Below are positions 30,170 through 42,206 of a stretch of 64,000 bases of DNA, piece by piece. The number at the start of each line of letters is the position of its first letter. The stretch's first letter is position 1. Position numbers and translations under genes: made by a program. The stretch is from Lates calcarifer (taxonomy: Eukaryota > Chordata > Actinopteri > Centropomidae). Location: the NCBI RefSeq assembly GCF_001640805.2, contig NC_066836.1, positions 569,568 through 633,567 of the forward strand. The letters are read 5' to 3'. The notes beneath the pieces are model-generated. The model was not told where the DNA came from, did not search any database, and saw only the letters and a program-made list of their open reading frames with translations.

Positions 30170-30746
30170 ATGGAAAAACTCACTGTGATTTTCTTCTTTT
30201 CAAGTCTCGTAGGTACGTATGTTTTACACAAGAAGAGCTGAAACTATTCATTTTCATTCTTGAAAACACACAATAATCTGTCTTTGTCATGACGTCCTGT
30301 ACAATCTAGTTGTGATCTCAGCTACAGTTGAGCTGTTTCTGTCCACAGAGTAACACTGTACACTGACATTTTCCACTGTCTTCTCCTCTCAGCCTCATGG
30401 ACAATGTTAGTCTAATGGCTTAATTTTCTCTACTTTTTCCAGGACTAACAGCTGGAAACTCAATCTCTCCTGTAGGAGGTGTAGTTAGTGGAACAGAAGG
30501 ACAATCTGTCACACTCAGATGTGACTATGAGACATCATACGATCGTTTTTACTTAAACTGGTACAGACATCATTCTGACCTTCAGGCACCTCAGTTTATA
30601 CTGTATAAAGGAGAAGGAACATGGAAAGGTGTAGACCATATTCCTGACAAACGATATGAATCCCAAACAACAGATAAATCAACTGAACTGACCATAACCA
30701 GACTAACCCTGGCAGACACAGGTCTCTACTACTGTGCTCTGAGAAA
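30170..30746 (+). CDS. V21: TCR alpha/delta V segment, group VII
   Basis: L-PART1 30170-30212 (FFFSSLV); V-EXON 30443-30746. Starts GNSISPVGGVVSGTEG; LRCDYETSYDRFYLNW; CDR2 region YKGEGTWKGVDH; end CALRN. A TAA in the intron at 30421 kills the frame that runs across the acceptor in other copies but does not touch the spliced gene. Confidence 0.92.
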
Positions 30747-30785
30747 CACAGTGATACAAAGTGTAGAAGAGGCTGTACAAAAACC
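30747..30785 (+). other. V21 RSS (23-bp spacer)
   Basis: Heptamer 30747-30753, spacer 30754-30776, nonamer 30777-30785. Confidence 0.95.
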
Positions 30786-31189
30786 TGAACACAGATATCT
30801 GACTACTCTTCAAAGAGGAGGGAAGTGGGATTCAAACCACAGCTTCATATCAGATGGATTCTGCTAATTCCTGTTTTATCAGAGTCACTGTGGTTACAGC
30901 TGCTAATCAAACACTGTGGGAGGATTCACATGAGCAGCAAATCCACATCAATGACAAACCAACTGGATGATGCTTCAAACACCATGAAAACAAAAAGAAA
31001 ATAAATACATAAATAACTTCAGATTGAACACACTGAGAAATGAACTCTGGATTTATGATCATTTATATGTTCAGACATTAAAATCTACAGCAAACATCCA
31101 GTAGAGTCACAGTTCACCAGCTGGAGCAGATTCTAATCTGTCATTTTTAACCCAAAAGAAAAAAGTCAAATATGAAAAGTCTGATTCTG

Positions 31190-31800
31190 AATGTTCAGTC
31201 TTTTCAGTTCAGTCAATTTCTTGAATTAGCACCAAATGAACTGCACTAAACTGGTTTAAGTCCTTTCAGATCAAACTCAGTTTATTCATGTTAACAACAA
31301 ATCCTCCATGCACACAAAAGTCAGAACAGAGTTCTACAAGGTTCTTTGATTGGACCAATTCTCCTCACCTTATATATGCTTCCTTAAGGAAATGTTATCA
31401 AGAAACACTCCATAAACATCAACTGTTATGCAGATGATACTCAACTATACTAGATGAAAGCAATCAGTTAGCCAAACTTCAAACATTCCTTAAGGAAATA
31501 AAGACCTAGATGACCTCTACATTTCTGATAATAAACTCAAACAAAACTGAAGCGTTTGTACCAGTAATATGTACCAGGAACATATTTTCTAATGATATAG
31601 TTTTGGTAAATGGCATCACCCTGGCCCCCACTTTGGGGTTATCTTTGACAAGGATATGTCCCTCAAGTCCAACATAAAACAAACTTCAAGGACAGCCTTT
31701 TTCCACCTGCAGAATAATGCCTAAATGAGGCTCTTCCTGTCTTGAAGGGATGCAGAAAAATCCATGCATTTGTTACTTCTGGACTGGACGACTGACACAC
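31190..31800 (+). mobile_element. LINE RT fragment
   Basis: Broken frames with a GTTCTACAAGGTTCTTTGAT box (VLQGS-like), TGTTATGCAGATGATACTC (CYADDT) and a GVIFDKDMS piece near 31645. Related to 37850-38360 and 41570-41850. Confidence 0.6.
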
Positions 31801-32054
31801 TGACAACAACACTGGTAAAAAATTGGTGTTAGCAGTAAGAAAGAAAAGCCATAAGAATAACAGAGGTTTATGTTTTTGGGCTTGAAGCTGTAAAATCTAT
31901 TAAGGTGTGGTTTTGGTCTTGATAACATACAGTGATATGAGAGGAGGAACAGGTTGAGGGAGGAGCAACACTATCAAAGATCAGAACACAAAACAACTCC
32001 CACTGTCATGCATTCAATATCTAAACCATACATAACACACATACTGTCTGTAAG

Positions 32055-32523
32055 ATGCTGTCACTGCATTACTGTGGAATGTTTCCTTTGTTTCTCATCA
32101 TAATAAAAGGTAGGTTAAAGCAGGAATAATAAATGCCTTTAGAGGATCTGTTTGCTAGAAACCACTGGAACAGGCAATCAGAGTTTAACATGGTCTTTAA
32201 CAACATTTATCTGTTTCTTTAGGTGTCAGCTGTCAACAACTGACTCCAGACAACGATGAAGAGTTCAGTTTAGAAGGCAGCTCTGTTACTCTGTCCTACA
32301 AATACTCCAAACAAGCTGCAGCTGATGATTATTTCTTCTGGTATCGACAATATCCAGGAAAACAACCAGAGTTCCTCATCTCTCATCTGGAGTCAGGAAT
32401 ATTACTATCACATCCAGTGTCTAGACTGTCTGTTGAAGTGAGTGAGGAGAAAACCCGAATGGATCTGCAGATCTCCTCTGCTGCAGTGACAGACTCTGCT
32501 GTGTACTACTGTGCTGTGAGACC
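32055..32523 (+). CDS. V22: TCR alpha/delta V segment, group II (Tyr at Cys23)
   Basis: L-PART1 32055-32109; V-EXON 32223-32523. GVSCQQLTPDNDEEF; SVTLSYKYSKQAAADDYFFW; CDR2 region SHLESGILLSHP; FR3 LSVEVSEEKTRMDLQ; end CAVR (AGA codon). Its flank runs into a group VII promoter and leader, which then serve V23. Confidence 0.92.
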
Positions 32524-32561
32524 CACAGTGACAGGAAACACCACAACTCTGTACAAAAACC
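32524..32561 (+). other. V22 RSS (22-bp spacer)
   Basis: Heptamer 32524-32530, spacer 32531-32552, nonamer ACAAAAACC 32553-32561. CTCF-like core 32596-32608. Confidence 0.95.
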
Positions 32562-32864
32562 TTTGGAGCAAAGACAACACAATACTCCACAACATCCACT
32601 AGAGGGAGTCACACACTGTTAAACTTCAATGGTTTCTTATGATCCAGTCTAGATTCTTTTCCCTCATCAGACACAGTTGTGATAAAGAGCTTTATAAATG
32701 AAATTCATTTGATATATGAGTCTCCTCCTACTGACTGCAGAGGTGGCTGCTTGGCAGAGAACTGTTTGATTCCAGCTGTGAACATCAGACCAAACACAAC
32801 TCACAAAACCACTCACAACTTCTTCATCCTGAACTTCCAGTTTCAACAGTTCTCCTCTGTAAAC

Positions 32865-33483
32865 ATGGAAAATCTCACTGTGATTTTCTTCTTTTCAACT
32901 CTCGTAGGTACGTATGTTTTACACAAGAAAACCTGAGACACAAAGAATTTTTTCATATTCAGCTTGGATCTTTTTAAGCTTAAGATCAGGACTGAATATG
33001 TCAAGGGCACAAATCTAGATCATAAAGATGACATTACTTCATTTCTAATACCTAAAGATTCAGCTGTTGACAGGATCCTTTGTTTCCAAAGAAAATGTTT
33101 GCATGATGTTTTTCAAATGATGGATGTGTCTCTTCAGAACACAGATCTGAATACAACATGTTGTTTCCTTCACTAGGTAACAGCTTGGAGGATGATATTA
33201 CTGCCAGCAGAGCTGAAGTGTTTTCATCAGAGGGCCGTACTGTTACTCTGTCCTGTAAATATTCAGTTAAAGCCCAAAATCTCCAGTGGTATCGACAGGA
33301 TCCAGGATCAGCTCCTCAGTATCTTCTCCTGATCACTAACACAAAACAGCCTGATGTGTTGAAAGCAACACCTCCAAACCCTCGACTGACTGCTGAACTG
33401 AATGAGGAGAGAAATCAAGTTGATCTCCAGATCTCCTCTGCTGCAGTGACAGACTCTGCTGTGTACTACTGTGCTCTGCAGCC
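32865..33483 (+). CDS. V23: chimeric TCR V segment (group VII leader, unique V exon, group VIII)
   Basis: Promoter and L-PART1 (32865-32907, MENLTVIFFFSTLV) are group VII. From about 32935 the intron is unlike any other copy. V-EXON 33177-33483 follows TTCCTTCACTAG: GNSLEDDITASRAEVF, Cys23 in TLSCKYS, LQWYRQDPGSAPQY, CDR2 region TNTKQPDVLKATPP, LNEERNQVDLQ, end CALQ. Phase 1 fits the borrowed leader. I see no other leader in the 269-base intron. The RSS and flank are the common type. Confidence 0.85.
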
Positions 33484-33521
33484 CACAGTGACTGGAAACA
33501 CCACAACTCTGTACAAAAACC
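33484..33521 (+). other. V23 RSS (22-bp spacer)
   Basis: Heptamer 33484-33490, spacer 33491-33512 (ACTGG start, one change), nonamer ACAAAAACC 33513-33521. CTCF-like core 33556-33568. Confidence 0.95.
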
Positions 33522-33759
33522 TTTGGAGCAAAGACAACACAATACTCCACAACATCCACTAGAGGGAGTCACACACTGTTAAACTTCAGTGGTCTATGAT
33601 CCAGTCCACAGTCACTTTACTTTCAGACAGGATTGTCATGAAAAGCTTTAGAGACCAGTCACAGCACACAACAGGGTAACCATGGCAATAACAAGTTAAA
33701 TCTTGAATTGAAACAGCACTTGTCAAAATTGTGAAGGACTGATGTATAAACACAGATTC

Positions 33760-34300
33760 TAATAAATGATCTGTTCTTGTTCTTGCTCCTGGATCTCAGA
33801 GTCTTTGATACTGCTGACCATGATATTTTATTAGAAAGATTAGAAAAATGGGTTGACTTATCTGGCCTGGTTCTAACATGATTCAGAACCTACCTACAGG
33901 ACAGGCAGTTCTTGGAGTATATTGGAGACTTTGCCTCAGATAGAGTGGGTATTATGTGTTAGGTTTGATTCTTGGACCACAGCTATTTAATCTCTATATG
34001 CTCCCACCCACACATCCTACAGAAAAACTAATTAAATTACCATAATTATACAGATGATTCAGACAGTAAATATCTCTGTCTCCTGATGACCTCGATCTCA
34101 TACATCCCCTGACTCAGTGTAGTGATGATATTAATCAGTGGATGTCAGAACTTTTTACAACTGAACAAAGATTTAACAAAAATACTCAGATCAGCTTTCT
34201 ACCATCTGAAAAGACTGTGGCTAAGTTCTTTCCAAGAAGCACACATCTTCTGGATGCACAAATAATTTCAACGACTTCAACACTGGTGGTTCAAAACCAG
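33760..34300 (+). mobile_element. LINE RT fragment
   Basis: Copy of 28600-29100: VFDTADHDILLERLEKW, SIGDFASDRVG, then SEKTVAKFFPRSTHLL. Broken by a stop and deletions. Directly precedes the group V promoter, as in the V20 copy. Confidence 0.7.
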
Positions 34301-34518
34301 CGAGAGGTGATTACCTGGCCCCGCCCACTGAAGTCCAACTCAACCAATGAGATTATTTCTGTCTCCAGAGCAGAAATGTTTGAGGAAGTAAAAACACAAT
34401 CAGCTTGATGTTGAGGAGAAGGGCTGTGCAGCAGAGAGGCTCTTTAGTTTTATCATTCTACTGCAGTGGAAGAACATTGTTCATCTGCTGTCTGTTTGGC
34501 TTCAACAACTCCAAAGAC

Positions 34519-35068
34519 ATGTTGCTTTACCTCTTTTTGTTTTTATCTCACTTCATAGGTGAGTTTTACAACTAATCAGTGTCTCAGTTAACCTGCTGCA
34601 TTAACAGTGCATTTGTTCTACATTTCATAACCAGAGTGGAAATTTAGAATTTCCATTAATTTTTTAAATATCTCAGAATGGTCACATATGAAAGAAAAAG
34701 TCAAGAACCTCTGTTGAGTCTCTTGATGTCAGAATCTCTTGCAGACTAACTGACATGAATAACACTCATTTTGCAGACATGGGTTCCATGAACGGCTTAA
34801 AGCCAGAAAGATCTGAAGAAGTTGTTGCAGAGGGAACAAACATCAACCTGACCTGTAAATATGATGGTGCTATAAGAAATATCCAGTGGTACAGACAATA
34901 CCAGAGATCCAGACCAGAGTTCGTGCTCTCCATCACAGAGGGAGGATCGATTCATCCAATTCTTTCTGATTTCTCAGCTCACATTAACAAAGGAGAGAAA
35001 CGTGTAGATCTGGAGATCATCTCAGCTAAAGTGACAGACTCTGCTGTGTACTACTGTGCTCTGACGCC
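34519..35068 (+). CDS. V24: TCR alpha/delta V segment, group V
   Basis: L-PART1 34519-34558; V-EXON 34777-35068. DMGSMNGLKPERSEEVV; NLTCKYDGAIRNIQWYRQ; EFVLSITEGGSIHPIL; end CALT. Followed 340 bases later by V25. Confidence 0.92.
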
Positions 35069-35106
35069 CACAGTGACAGGAAACACCACAACTCTGTACA
35101 AAAACC
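35069..35106 (+). other. V24 RSS (22-bp spacer)
   Basis: Heptamer 35069-35075, spacer 35076-35097, nonamer 35098-35106. The core at 35141-35153 is CCACTAGAGTGAG, the only first-type copy with a change at a GG position of the CTCF consensus. Confidence 0.95.
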
Positions 35107-35404
35107 TTTGGAGCAAAGACAACACAATACTCCACAACATCCACTAGAGTGAGTCACACACTGTTAAACTTCAATGCTTTCTTATGATTCAGTCTAGATT
35201 CTTTTCCCTCATCAGACACAGTTGTGATAAAGAGCTTTAGAAATGAAATTCATTTGATATATGAGTACTACTGACTGCAGAGGTGGCTGCTTGGCAGAGA
35301 ACTGTTTGATTCCAGCTGTGAACATCAGACCACACACAACTCACAAAACCACTCACAACTTCTTCATCCTGAACATCCAGTTTCAACAGTTCTCCTCTGT
35401 AAAC

Positions 35405-35977
35405 ATGGAAAAACTCACTGTGATTTTCTTCTTTTCAACTCTCGTAGGTACGTATGTTTTACACAAAACCTGAAACTATTCATTTTCATACTTGAAAACA
35501 CACAATAATCTGTCTTTGTCATGACGTCCTGTACAATCTAGTTGTGATCTCAGCTACAGTTGAGCTGTTTCTGTCCACAGAGTAACACTGTACACTGACA
35601 TTTTCCACTGTCTTCTCCTCTCAGCCTCATGGACAATGTTAGTCTAATGGCTTAATTTTCTCTACTTTTTCCAGGACTAACAGCTGGAGACTCAATCTCT
35701 CCTGAAAGAGGTGAAATCAGTGGAGGAGAAGGACAATCTGTCACACTTGGATGTAACTATGAGACAACTGAGGAGATTGTTTACCTTTACTGGTACAGAC
35801 ATCATTCTGACCTTCAGGCACCTCAGTTTATACTGTATAAAGGAGCAAGATCACGGAGTGATCGTAAATATATTCCTGATGATCGATATAAATCTGAAAC
35901 AACAAGATCATCAACTGAACTGACCATAAAAAGACTAACCCTGGCAGACACAGGTCTCTACTACTGTGCTCTAGAAA
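35405..35977 (+). CDS. V25: TCR alpha/delta V segment, group VII
   Basis: L-PART1 35405-35447; V-EXON 35675-35977. Starts GDSISPERGEISGGEG; LGCNYETTEEIVYLYW; CDR2 region YKGARSRSDRKYIPDD; end CALE. Has an intron TAA at 35653 like V21 and a 5-base deletion near 35267 in the 5' region. Confidence 0.92.
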
Positions 35978-36016
35978 CACAGTGATACAAAGTGTAGAAG
36001 AGGCTGTACAAAAACC
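35978..36016 (+). other. V25 RSS (23-bp spacer)
   Basis: Heptamer 35978-35984, spacer 35985-36007, nonamer 36008-36016. Confidence 0.95.
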
Positions 36017-36665
36017 TGAACACAGATATCTGACTACTCTTCAAAGAGGAGGGAAGTGGGATTCAAACCACAGCTTCATATCAGATGGATTCTGCTAATT
36101 CCTGTTTTATCAGAGTCACTGTGGTTACAGCTGCTAATCAAACACTGTGGGAGGATTCACATGAGCAGCAAATCCACATCAATGACAAACCAACTGCATG
36201 ATGCTTCAAACAGAACAATATTTTATGGAAAACAAGATGAATAAAATACAAAGATCACAGGACAATAAAAAGTTTTTTTCTTGAACTGTAATAGTACTTG
36301 TTGTTTGTAGACATGATGTGTCTCTTTGTCTCCACTGTTTCTTATTCCATCTCTTGTTTCATTGTCTCTGCACTTGAAGATGGCAGACAGTGAAACTCTG
36401 CTGACCACACTGAGTTCCATTATTGAACCATGACAGTAAGACACAGCTGTGGCACCAAACAGACAGAGGTAATAATCAGAGAGAACAGTTCATGTTCATC
36501 AACACACAGCTGCTGTGTGGAGTTTTACACAGAAAACAACAGAGACAGATGTTCACATCTTAAACCACCAGAGACAATGCTCTGAGAAACATTTGAAACT
36601 TCTGAATGTGTAGAGATTCATTCAGGTGAGTTTTCCACAGATTCCTCCTTCAGTCTGAGCTTCTC

Positions 36666-36689
36666 TGATGATGATGATGATGATGATGA
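36666..36689 (+). repeat. (TGA)8 microsatellite upstream of V26
   Basis: Eight units, the shortest of the five group I tracts. Confidence 0.9.
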
Positions 36690-36841
36690 CTGCAGCATCA
36701 CTGTCATTTCTAAAGCTTCCATCAGCCTGATTGGAGACAGAGCACAGCAAGAGGAGGAGCTACACAACTGAATATGAAAGGCTTCATTTTGGAACTGAAG
36801 AGCTGCTGTGTTCTCTCTATTCTTCATTCAGGACAAGTCAA

Positions 36842-37294
36842 ATGATGCTACTGCTTTTAGTTTGGATGATGATAGTCTCCTTTCATACTGGTAAGTACTC
36901 AACAGACGTATCAAGGTGGAACAGGTGATAGGTCATGTGACTTTATTTTCATGGAGTTCACTTTTCATCAACTAAACTTTAACACAGAGGTACACAGTTT
37001 AAATATATCTTTGTTCTTTTCAGGATCCTCTGAGGATTTAGTGAAACAATCTAAAGATGTAATGATGGCTTTGGAAGGAGACACTGTGACTCTCTCCTGC
37101 AGCTATTCTCAGTCTGGCAGCTACCTCTACTGGTATCAACAGAAGTCCAGTTCATCTCCACAGCTTCTCATGATGGAACATTCAAAGGTTGAAGGTTTAT
37201 CTTTTAACCATGACAAGAAAACAAAGGAGTTTCACCTGCAGATCTCCTCTGCTGCAGTGGCAGACTCTGCTGTGTACTACTGTGCTCTGCAGCC
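36842..37294 (+). CDS. V26: TCR alpha/delta V segment, group I
   Basis: L-PART1 36842-36890; V-EXON 37024-37294. SSEDLVKQSKDV; TLSCSYSQSGSYLYWYQQ; CDR2 region MEHSKVEGLS; SAAVADSAVYY; end CALQ. V body almost equals V1 and V37, but V1 ends CAVR. The group VII partner that follows V1, V12, V14 and V37 has been deleted here. Confidence 0.93.
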
Positions 37295-37332
37295 CACAGT
37301 GACAGGAATCACCACAACTCTGTACAAAAACC
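37295..37332 (+). other. V26 RSS (22-bp spacer)
   Basis: Heptamer 37295-37301, spacer 37302-37323 (one change, GGAATCACC), nonamer 37324-37332. CTCF-like core 37367-37379. Confidence 0.95.
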
Positions 37333-37379
37333 TTTGGAGCAAAGACAACACAATACTCCACAACATCCACTAGAGGGAG

Positions 37380-37512
37380 TCACACACTGTTAAACTTCAG
37401 TGGTTTCTTCTGATCCAGTCTAGATTCTTTTCCCTCATCAGACACAGTTGTGATAAAGAGCTTTAGAAATGAAATTCATTTGATATATGAGTCTCCTCCT
37501 ACTGACACCTAG
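37380..37512 (+). promoter_or_regulatory. Truncated group VII promoter with deletion scar
   Basis: Group VII upstream sequence runs to CTCCTCCTACTGAC at 37506, then jumps to the far 3' flank of a group VII segment (GATGATGCTTCAAACACAAC). Leader, V exon and RSS are all missing. Confidence 0.8.
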
Positions 37513-37849
37513 ATGATGCTTCAAACACAACACACTTTGAAAACAAGAAGAAAATAAATACATAATTAACTTCAGATTGAACACAATGAGAAATCAAATG
37601 ATGATAATCATTTTCATGTTCAGACATTAAAATCCACAGCAAACATCCAGTAGAGCAGTTCACCAGCTGAAGAGTAAAAGTGTCTGAACTTAAAGAAACA
37701 GCAGCTTTCACAAAAACTTCACAATCTTTGCTGTCGACCTGACACTGCTGTAGAAATCTACAAGATCCACATTTCACCTTTAAAGCAGAGTCAAATCTGT
37801 TATTGTCATTCCAAAAGGAAAAAACTCAAATAGGAAAATTCTGTCTGAA

Positions 37850-38360
37850 TGTTCAGTCTTTTCAGTTCACTCAGTTTCTTAACTTTCCATTAATGCAACT
37901 TCACTAAACTGGTTTAAATCCTGTTTATTAGATTGACTTCAGTTTGTTCACGTTAACTACACATCCTCCATGTACACAAAAGTGAGACATGGAGTAACAC
38001 AATGTTCTGTGCTTGGACCAATTCTCTTCCCCTTGTATATGCTTCCTTTACACAATGTTGTCAGGAAACACTCCATAAAAGTCAACTGTTATGCAGATGA
38101 TACTCAGCTATATTTGTCAGTGAAGCCAGATGAAACCAATCAGTCAGCTAAATTTCAAACATTCCTTAAAGACATCAAGACATGGATGACCGGCACTTTT
38201 CCACCATTAAACTCAAACAAAATTGAGGACCTGTGGACTTGGATAGTCTCCATATTTCTCACGGTTACTCTGATGATTTCATTCACTCAAACATTGTTTG
38301 CTGCAGCTCCCTCCACCACTTTGAGGTACTTTGTATTGTTGATAGAATCATTTCAAATAT
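37850..38360 (+). mobile_element. LINE RT fragment
   Basis: The best-preserved RT piece: VRHGVTQCSVLGPILFPLYM, then [20 protein letters not shown] and FLKDIKTWM. It lacks N- and C-terminal parts. It is the uninterrupted relative of the SINE-split copy at 7190-8010. Confidence 0.75.
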
Positions 38361-38756
38361 AATGTTCCTGTATTTGTTTATTTAGCCGGGATGAGGTCTC
38401 TGAGAAGAACTGAACAATCATTTGTTATAAGTGGTCAGTTCTTAAAACAAGTCTCTTACACCAAAATACTTCAACATATTTCACAAGATTCATTATTGAC
38501 TGGATGATAATGTTCAAAAATGTGTCAAAAGCAAAGCAAAGAATGCAAAGATGAGAATAACAGAGGTTTATGTTTTTGGGCTTAAAGCTGTAAAATCTAT
38601 TGAGGTGTGGTTTTGGTGTTGATAACATACAGTGATATGAGAGGAGGAACAGGTTGAGGGAGGAGCAACACTGTCAAAGAGCAGAACACAAAACAACTCC
38701 CACTGTCAGATGCATTCAATATCTAAACCATACATAACACACATACTGTCTGAAAG

Positions 38757-39219
38757 ATGCTGTCACTGCATTACTGTGGAATGTTTCCTTTGTTTCTCAT
38801 CATAATAAAAGGTAGGTTAAAGCAGGAATAATAAATGCCTTTAGAGGATCTGTTTGCTAGAAACCACTGGAACAGGCAATCAGAGTTTAACATGGTCTTT
38901 AACAACATTTATCTGTTTCTTTAGGTGTCAGCTGTCAACAACTGACTCCAGACAAGGATGAAGAGTTCAGTTTAGAAGGCAGCTCTGTTACTCTGTCCTA
39001 CACATACTCCAAACAAGCTACTAGTCAAGATTATTTCTTCTGGTATCGACAATATCCAGGAAAAAGACCAGAGTTCATCATCTCTCACTCTGCTTCAGGA
39101 CAAGTAGGAACTACTTCAATCACTGGACTGAAGATTAAAGTCGATCAAAAGCAAATCAACATGACCACTTCCTCTGCTGCAGTGACAGACTCTGCTGTGT
39201 ACTACTGTGCTGTGAGGCC
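38757..39219 (+). CDS. V27: TCR alpha/delta V segment, group II/III mosaic (Tyr at Cys23)
   Basis: L-PART1 38757-38811; V-EXON 38925-39219. Appears identical to V18; the two lie 11781 bases apart in a duplicated V18-V19 / V27-V28 block. Confidence 0.92.
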
Positions 39220-39257
39220 CACAGTGACAGGAAACACCACAACTCTGTACAAAAACA
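39220..39257 (+). other. V27 RSS (22-bp spacer, variant nonamer)
   Basis: Heptamer 39220-39226, spacer 39227-39248, nonamer ACAAAAACA 39249-39257. Core CCACTAGAGGGC 39324-39335. Confidence 0.93.
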
Positions 39258-39480
39258 CAAGCTGACACACTGACAAGCTGCTGGAAGCCTTTTTTCCACA
39301 CTCTTCAACTCAGCTTTTTACCTCCACTAGAGGGCCACATTATCAAGTAGGCGGTGCACTACTTGTGCACTGTGTTCAACCATTCTGTCAATAATAACTG
39401 CTGCTGTGAAGAGAACAATTCTCAGACTGAATGTTGAACATCAGCCAGTTTCTCCTCTGGATTTAAACCTTGTTGTAGAC

Positions 39481-40146
39481 ATGGAACATTGGCTGTGGAT
39501 TATTCTTGCTGCTCTTTTCTTTGGTAAGATACAAAGCACAACATGTTTCCTCTTCAAACACTTGAACATATTACTGAGCTATACAGTAAGTGCTTTTCAT
39601 CTTTATTCTACAGAAAATCAGAGCACATCATTTCTGCTGACATTTGTTACCTTGTAAAACACTTTCTATGGTTCAAACTGACAACGATCAGTGAAAATCA
39701 CATCTACATGTGATTCATTCTACATGTCTGTGTGTCTGACTCTCTGGCTAGGTAACTCTTTAAACCTACTGATTGTTCTCCTTTAATCAATCATCTTTAT
39801 TGATTCATCTCTTCCTCTGCATGTTCTGTTCTTCCCCAGAGTGTAAAGGCCAAGACACAGTGACCCAGCCAACAGGAGACGTCACTGCTGCTGAAGGAGA
39901 CACAGTTACAATCAACTGTACATTTGATCTAAGCGCTTACTCCAATAATTATTTGTACTGGTACAAACAAGGAGTAAATGACTTTCCCAAATACATGCTT
40001 CAGCGTTTCACTATTGGAACAGAAAATAATGCTCCAGAGTTCCCGAAAGACAGATTTAATGCTGAAATAAAAGACAAATCAGTTCCTCTGAAGATCCAGA
40101 AGCTTCAGCTGTCTGACTCTGCTGTGTACTACTGTGCTCTGCAGCC
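39481..40146 (+). CDS. V28: TCR alpha/delta V segment, group IV
   Basis: L-PART1 39481-39523; V-EXON 39840-40146. TINCTFDLSAYSNNYLYWYKQ; CDR2 region QRFTIGTENNAPEF; end CALQ. Unlike V5, V19 and V33 it has Arg rather than a third Cys after the second CDR strand. The only group IV segment followed directly by a group VII one. Confidence 0.92.
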
Positions 40147-40184
40147 CACAGTGACAGGAAACACCACAACTCTGTACAAAAACC
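40147..40184 (+). other. V28 RSS (22-bp spacer)
   Basis: Heptamer 40147-40153, spacer 40154-40175, nonamer 40176-40184. CTCF-like core 40219-40231. Confidence 0.95.
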
Positions 40185-40487
40185 TTTGGAGCAAAGACAA
40201 CACAATACTCCACAACATCCACTAGAGGGAGTCACACACTGTTAAACTTCAGTGGTTTCTTCTGATCCAGTCTAGATTCTTTTCCCTCATCAGACACAGT
40301 TGTGATAAAGAGCTTTAGAAATGAAATTCATTTGATATATGAGTCTCCTCCTACTGACTGCAGAGGTGGCTGCTTGGCAGAGAACTGTTTGATTGCAGCT
40401 GTGAACATCAGACCAAACACAACTCACAAAACCACTCACAACTTCTTCATCCTGAACGTCCAGTTTCAACAGTTCTCCTCTGTAAAC

Positions 40488-41060
40488 ATGGAAAAACTCA
40501 CTGTGATTTTCTTCTTTTCAACTCTCGTAGGTACGTATGTTTTACACAAGAAAACCTGAAACTATTCATTTTCATACTTGAAAACACACAATAATCTGTC
40601 TTTGTCATGACGTCCTGTACAATCTAGTTGTGATCTCAGCTACAGTTGAGCTGTTTCTGTCCACAGAGTAACACTGTACACTGACATTTTCCACTGTCTT
40701 CTCCTCTCAGCCTCATGGACAATGTTAGTCTAATGGCTTCATTTTCTCTACTTTTTCCAGGACTAACAGCTGGAGACTCAATCTCTCCTGAAAGAGGTGA
40801 AGTCAGTGGAAGAGAAGGACAATCTGTCACACTCAGATGTAGATATGAGACATCAGCAAGTGGTGTTCGTCTTTACTGGTACAGACATCATTCTGATGTT
40901 CAGGCACCTCAATTCATACTCTGGAAAGAGGCAAGATCATGGAGTGATGAACATATTCCTGACAAACGATATAGAGCCAAAACAACAAGATCATCAACTG
41001 AACTGACCATAAACAGACTAACCCTGGCAGACACAGGTCTCTACTACTGTGCTCTAGAAA
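40488..41060 (+). CDS. V29: TCR alpha/delta V segment, group VII
   Basis: L-PART1 40488-40530; V-EXON 40761-41060. GDSISPERGEVSGREG; LRCRYETSASGVRLYW; HHSDVQAPQFILWKEARSW; RAKTTRSSTEL; end CALE. Confidence 0.92.
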
Positions 41061-41099
41061 CACAGTGATACAAAGTGTAGAAGAGGCTGTACAAAAACC
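41061..41099 (+). other. V29 RSS (23-bp spacer)
   Basis: Heptamer 41061-41067, spacer 41068-41090, nonamer 41091-41099. Confidence 0.95.
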
Positions 41100-41569
41100 T
41101 GAACACAGATATCTGACTACTCTTCAAAGAGGAGGGAAGTGGGATTCAAACCACAGCTTCATATCAGATGGATTCTGCTAATTCCTGTTTTATCAGAGTC
41201 ACTGTGGTTACAGCTGCTAATCAAACACTGTGGGAGGATTCACATGAGCAGCAAATCCACATCAATGACAAACCAACTGGATGATGTTTCAAACACAACA
41301 CACCATGAAAACAAAAAGAAAATAAATACATAAATAACTTCAGATTGGACACACTGAGAAATCAACTCTGGATTTATGATCATTTCTATGTTCAGACATT
41401 AAAATCCACAGCAAACATCCAGTAGAGTCACAGTTCACCAGCTGAAGAGTAAAAGTGTCTGAATTTAAACAAACAGCAGCTTTCACATAAACTCCACCAT
41501 CTTTTCTGTCAGCTCAACAGCAAAGATCTAAACTGTAAGTTTGTCAAATATGACAAGTTTGATTCTGTC

Positions 41570-41850
41570 TAAATGTTCAGTTTTTTTCAGTTTAGTGAGT
41601 TCCTTGAATTGGCATCAAAAGAACTGCACTAAACTGGTTTAAGTCCTATTTATCAGATTGACTTCAGTTTGTTCAGGTTAATTACATATCCTTCATGTAC
41701 ACAAAAGTGAGACATGGAGTTCTACAAGGTTCTATTCTTGAACCAGCTTTATTTACCTCATATATGCTTCCTTTAGGCAATGTTATCAGGAAACACACCA
41801 TAAACATCAACTGCTATGCAGATGATACTCAATTATACTAAAGTATAAAA
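41570..41850 (+). mobile_element. LINE RT fragment
   Basis: Carries [20 protein letters not shown] and [10 protein letters not shown] pieces. Shorter relative of 37850-38360; joins group II upstream sequence near 41940. Confidence 0.6.
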
Positions 41851-42206
41851 CTATATATAACTATATATGACTCACTATAATATTTGTATGAGCAACACAG
41901 ACTCAGCATGTGACCTCCCCTCTACAAAATCCCTTTTTGAATTCACTGACACACTGACAACACTGGTAAAACTTGGTGTTAACAGTAAGAAAGAAAAGCC
42001 AGAAGAATAACAGAGGTTTATGTTTTTGGGCTTAAAGCTGTAAAATCTATTGAGGTGTGGTTTTGGTGTTGATAACATACAGTGATATGAGAGGAGGAAC
42101 AGGATGAGGGAGGAGCAACACTGTCAAAGAGCAGAACACAAAACAACTCCCACTGTCAGATGCATTCAATATCTAAACCATACATAACACACATACTGTC
42201 TGTAAG

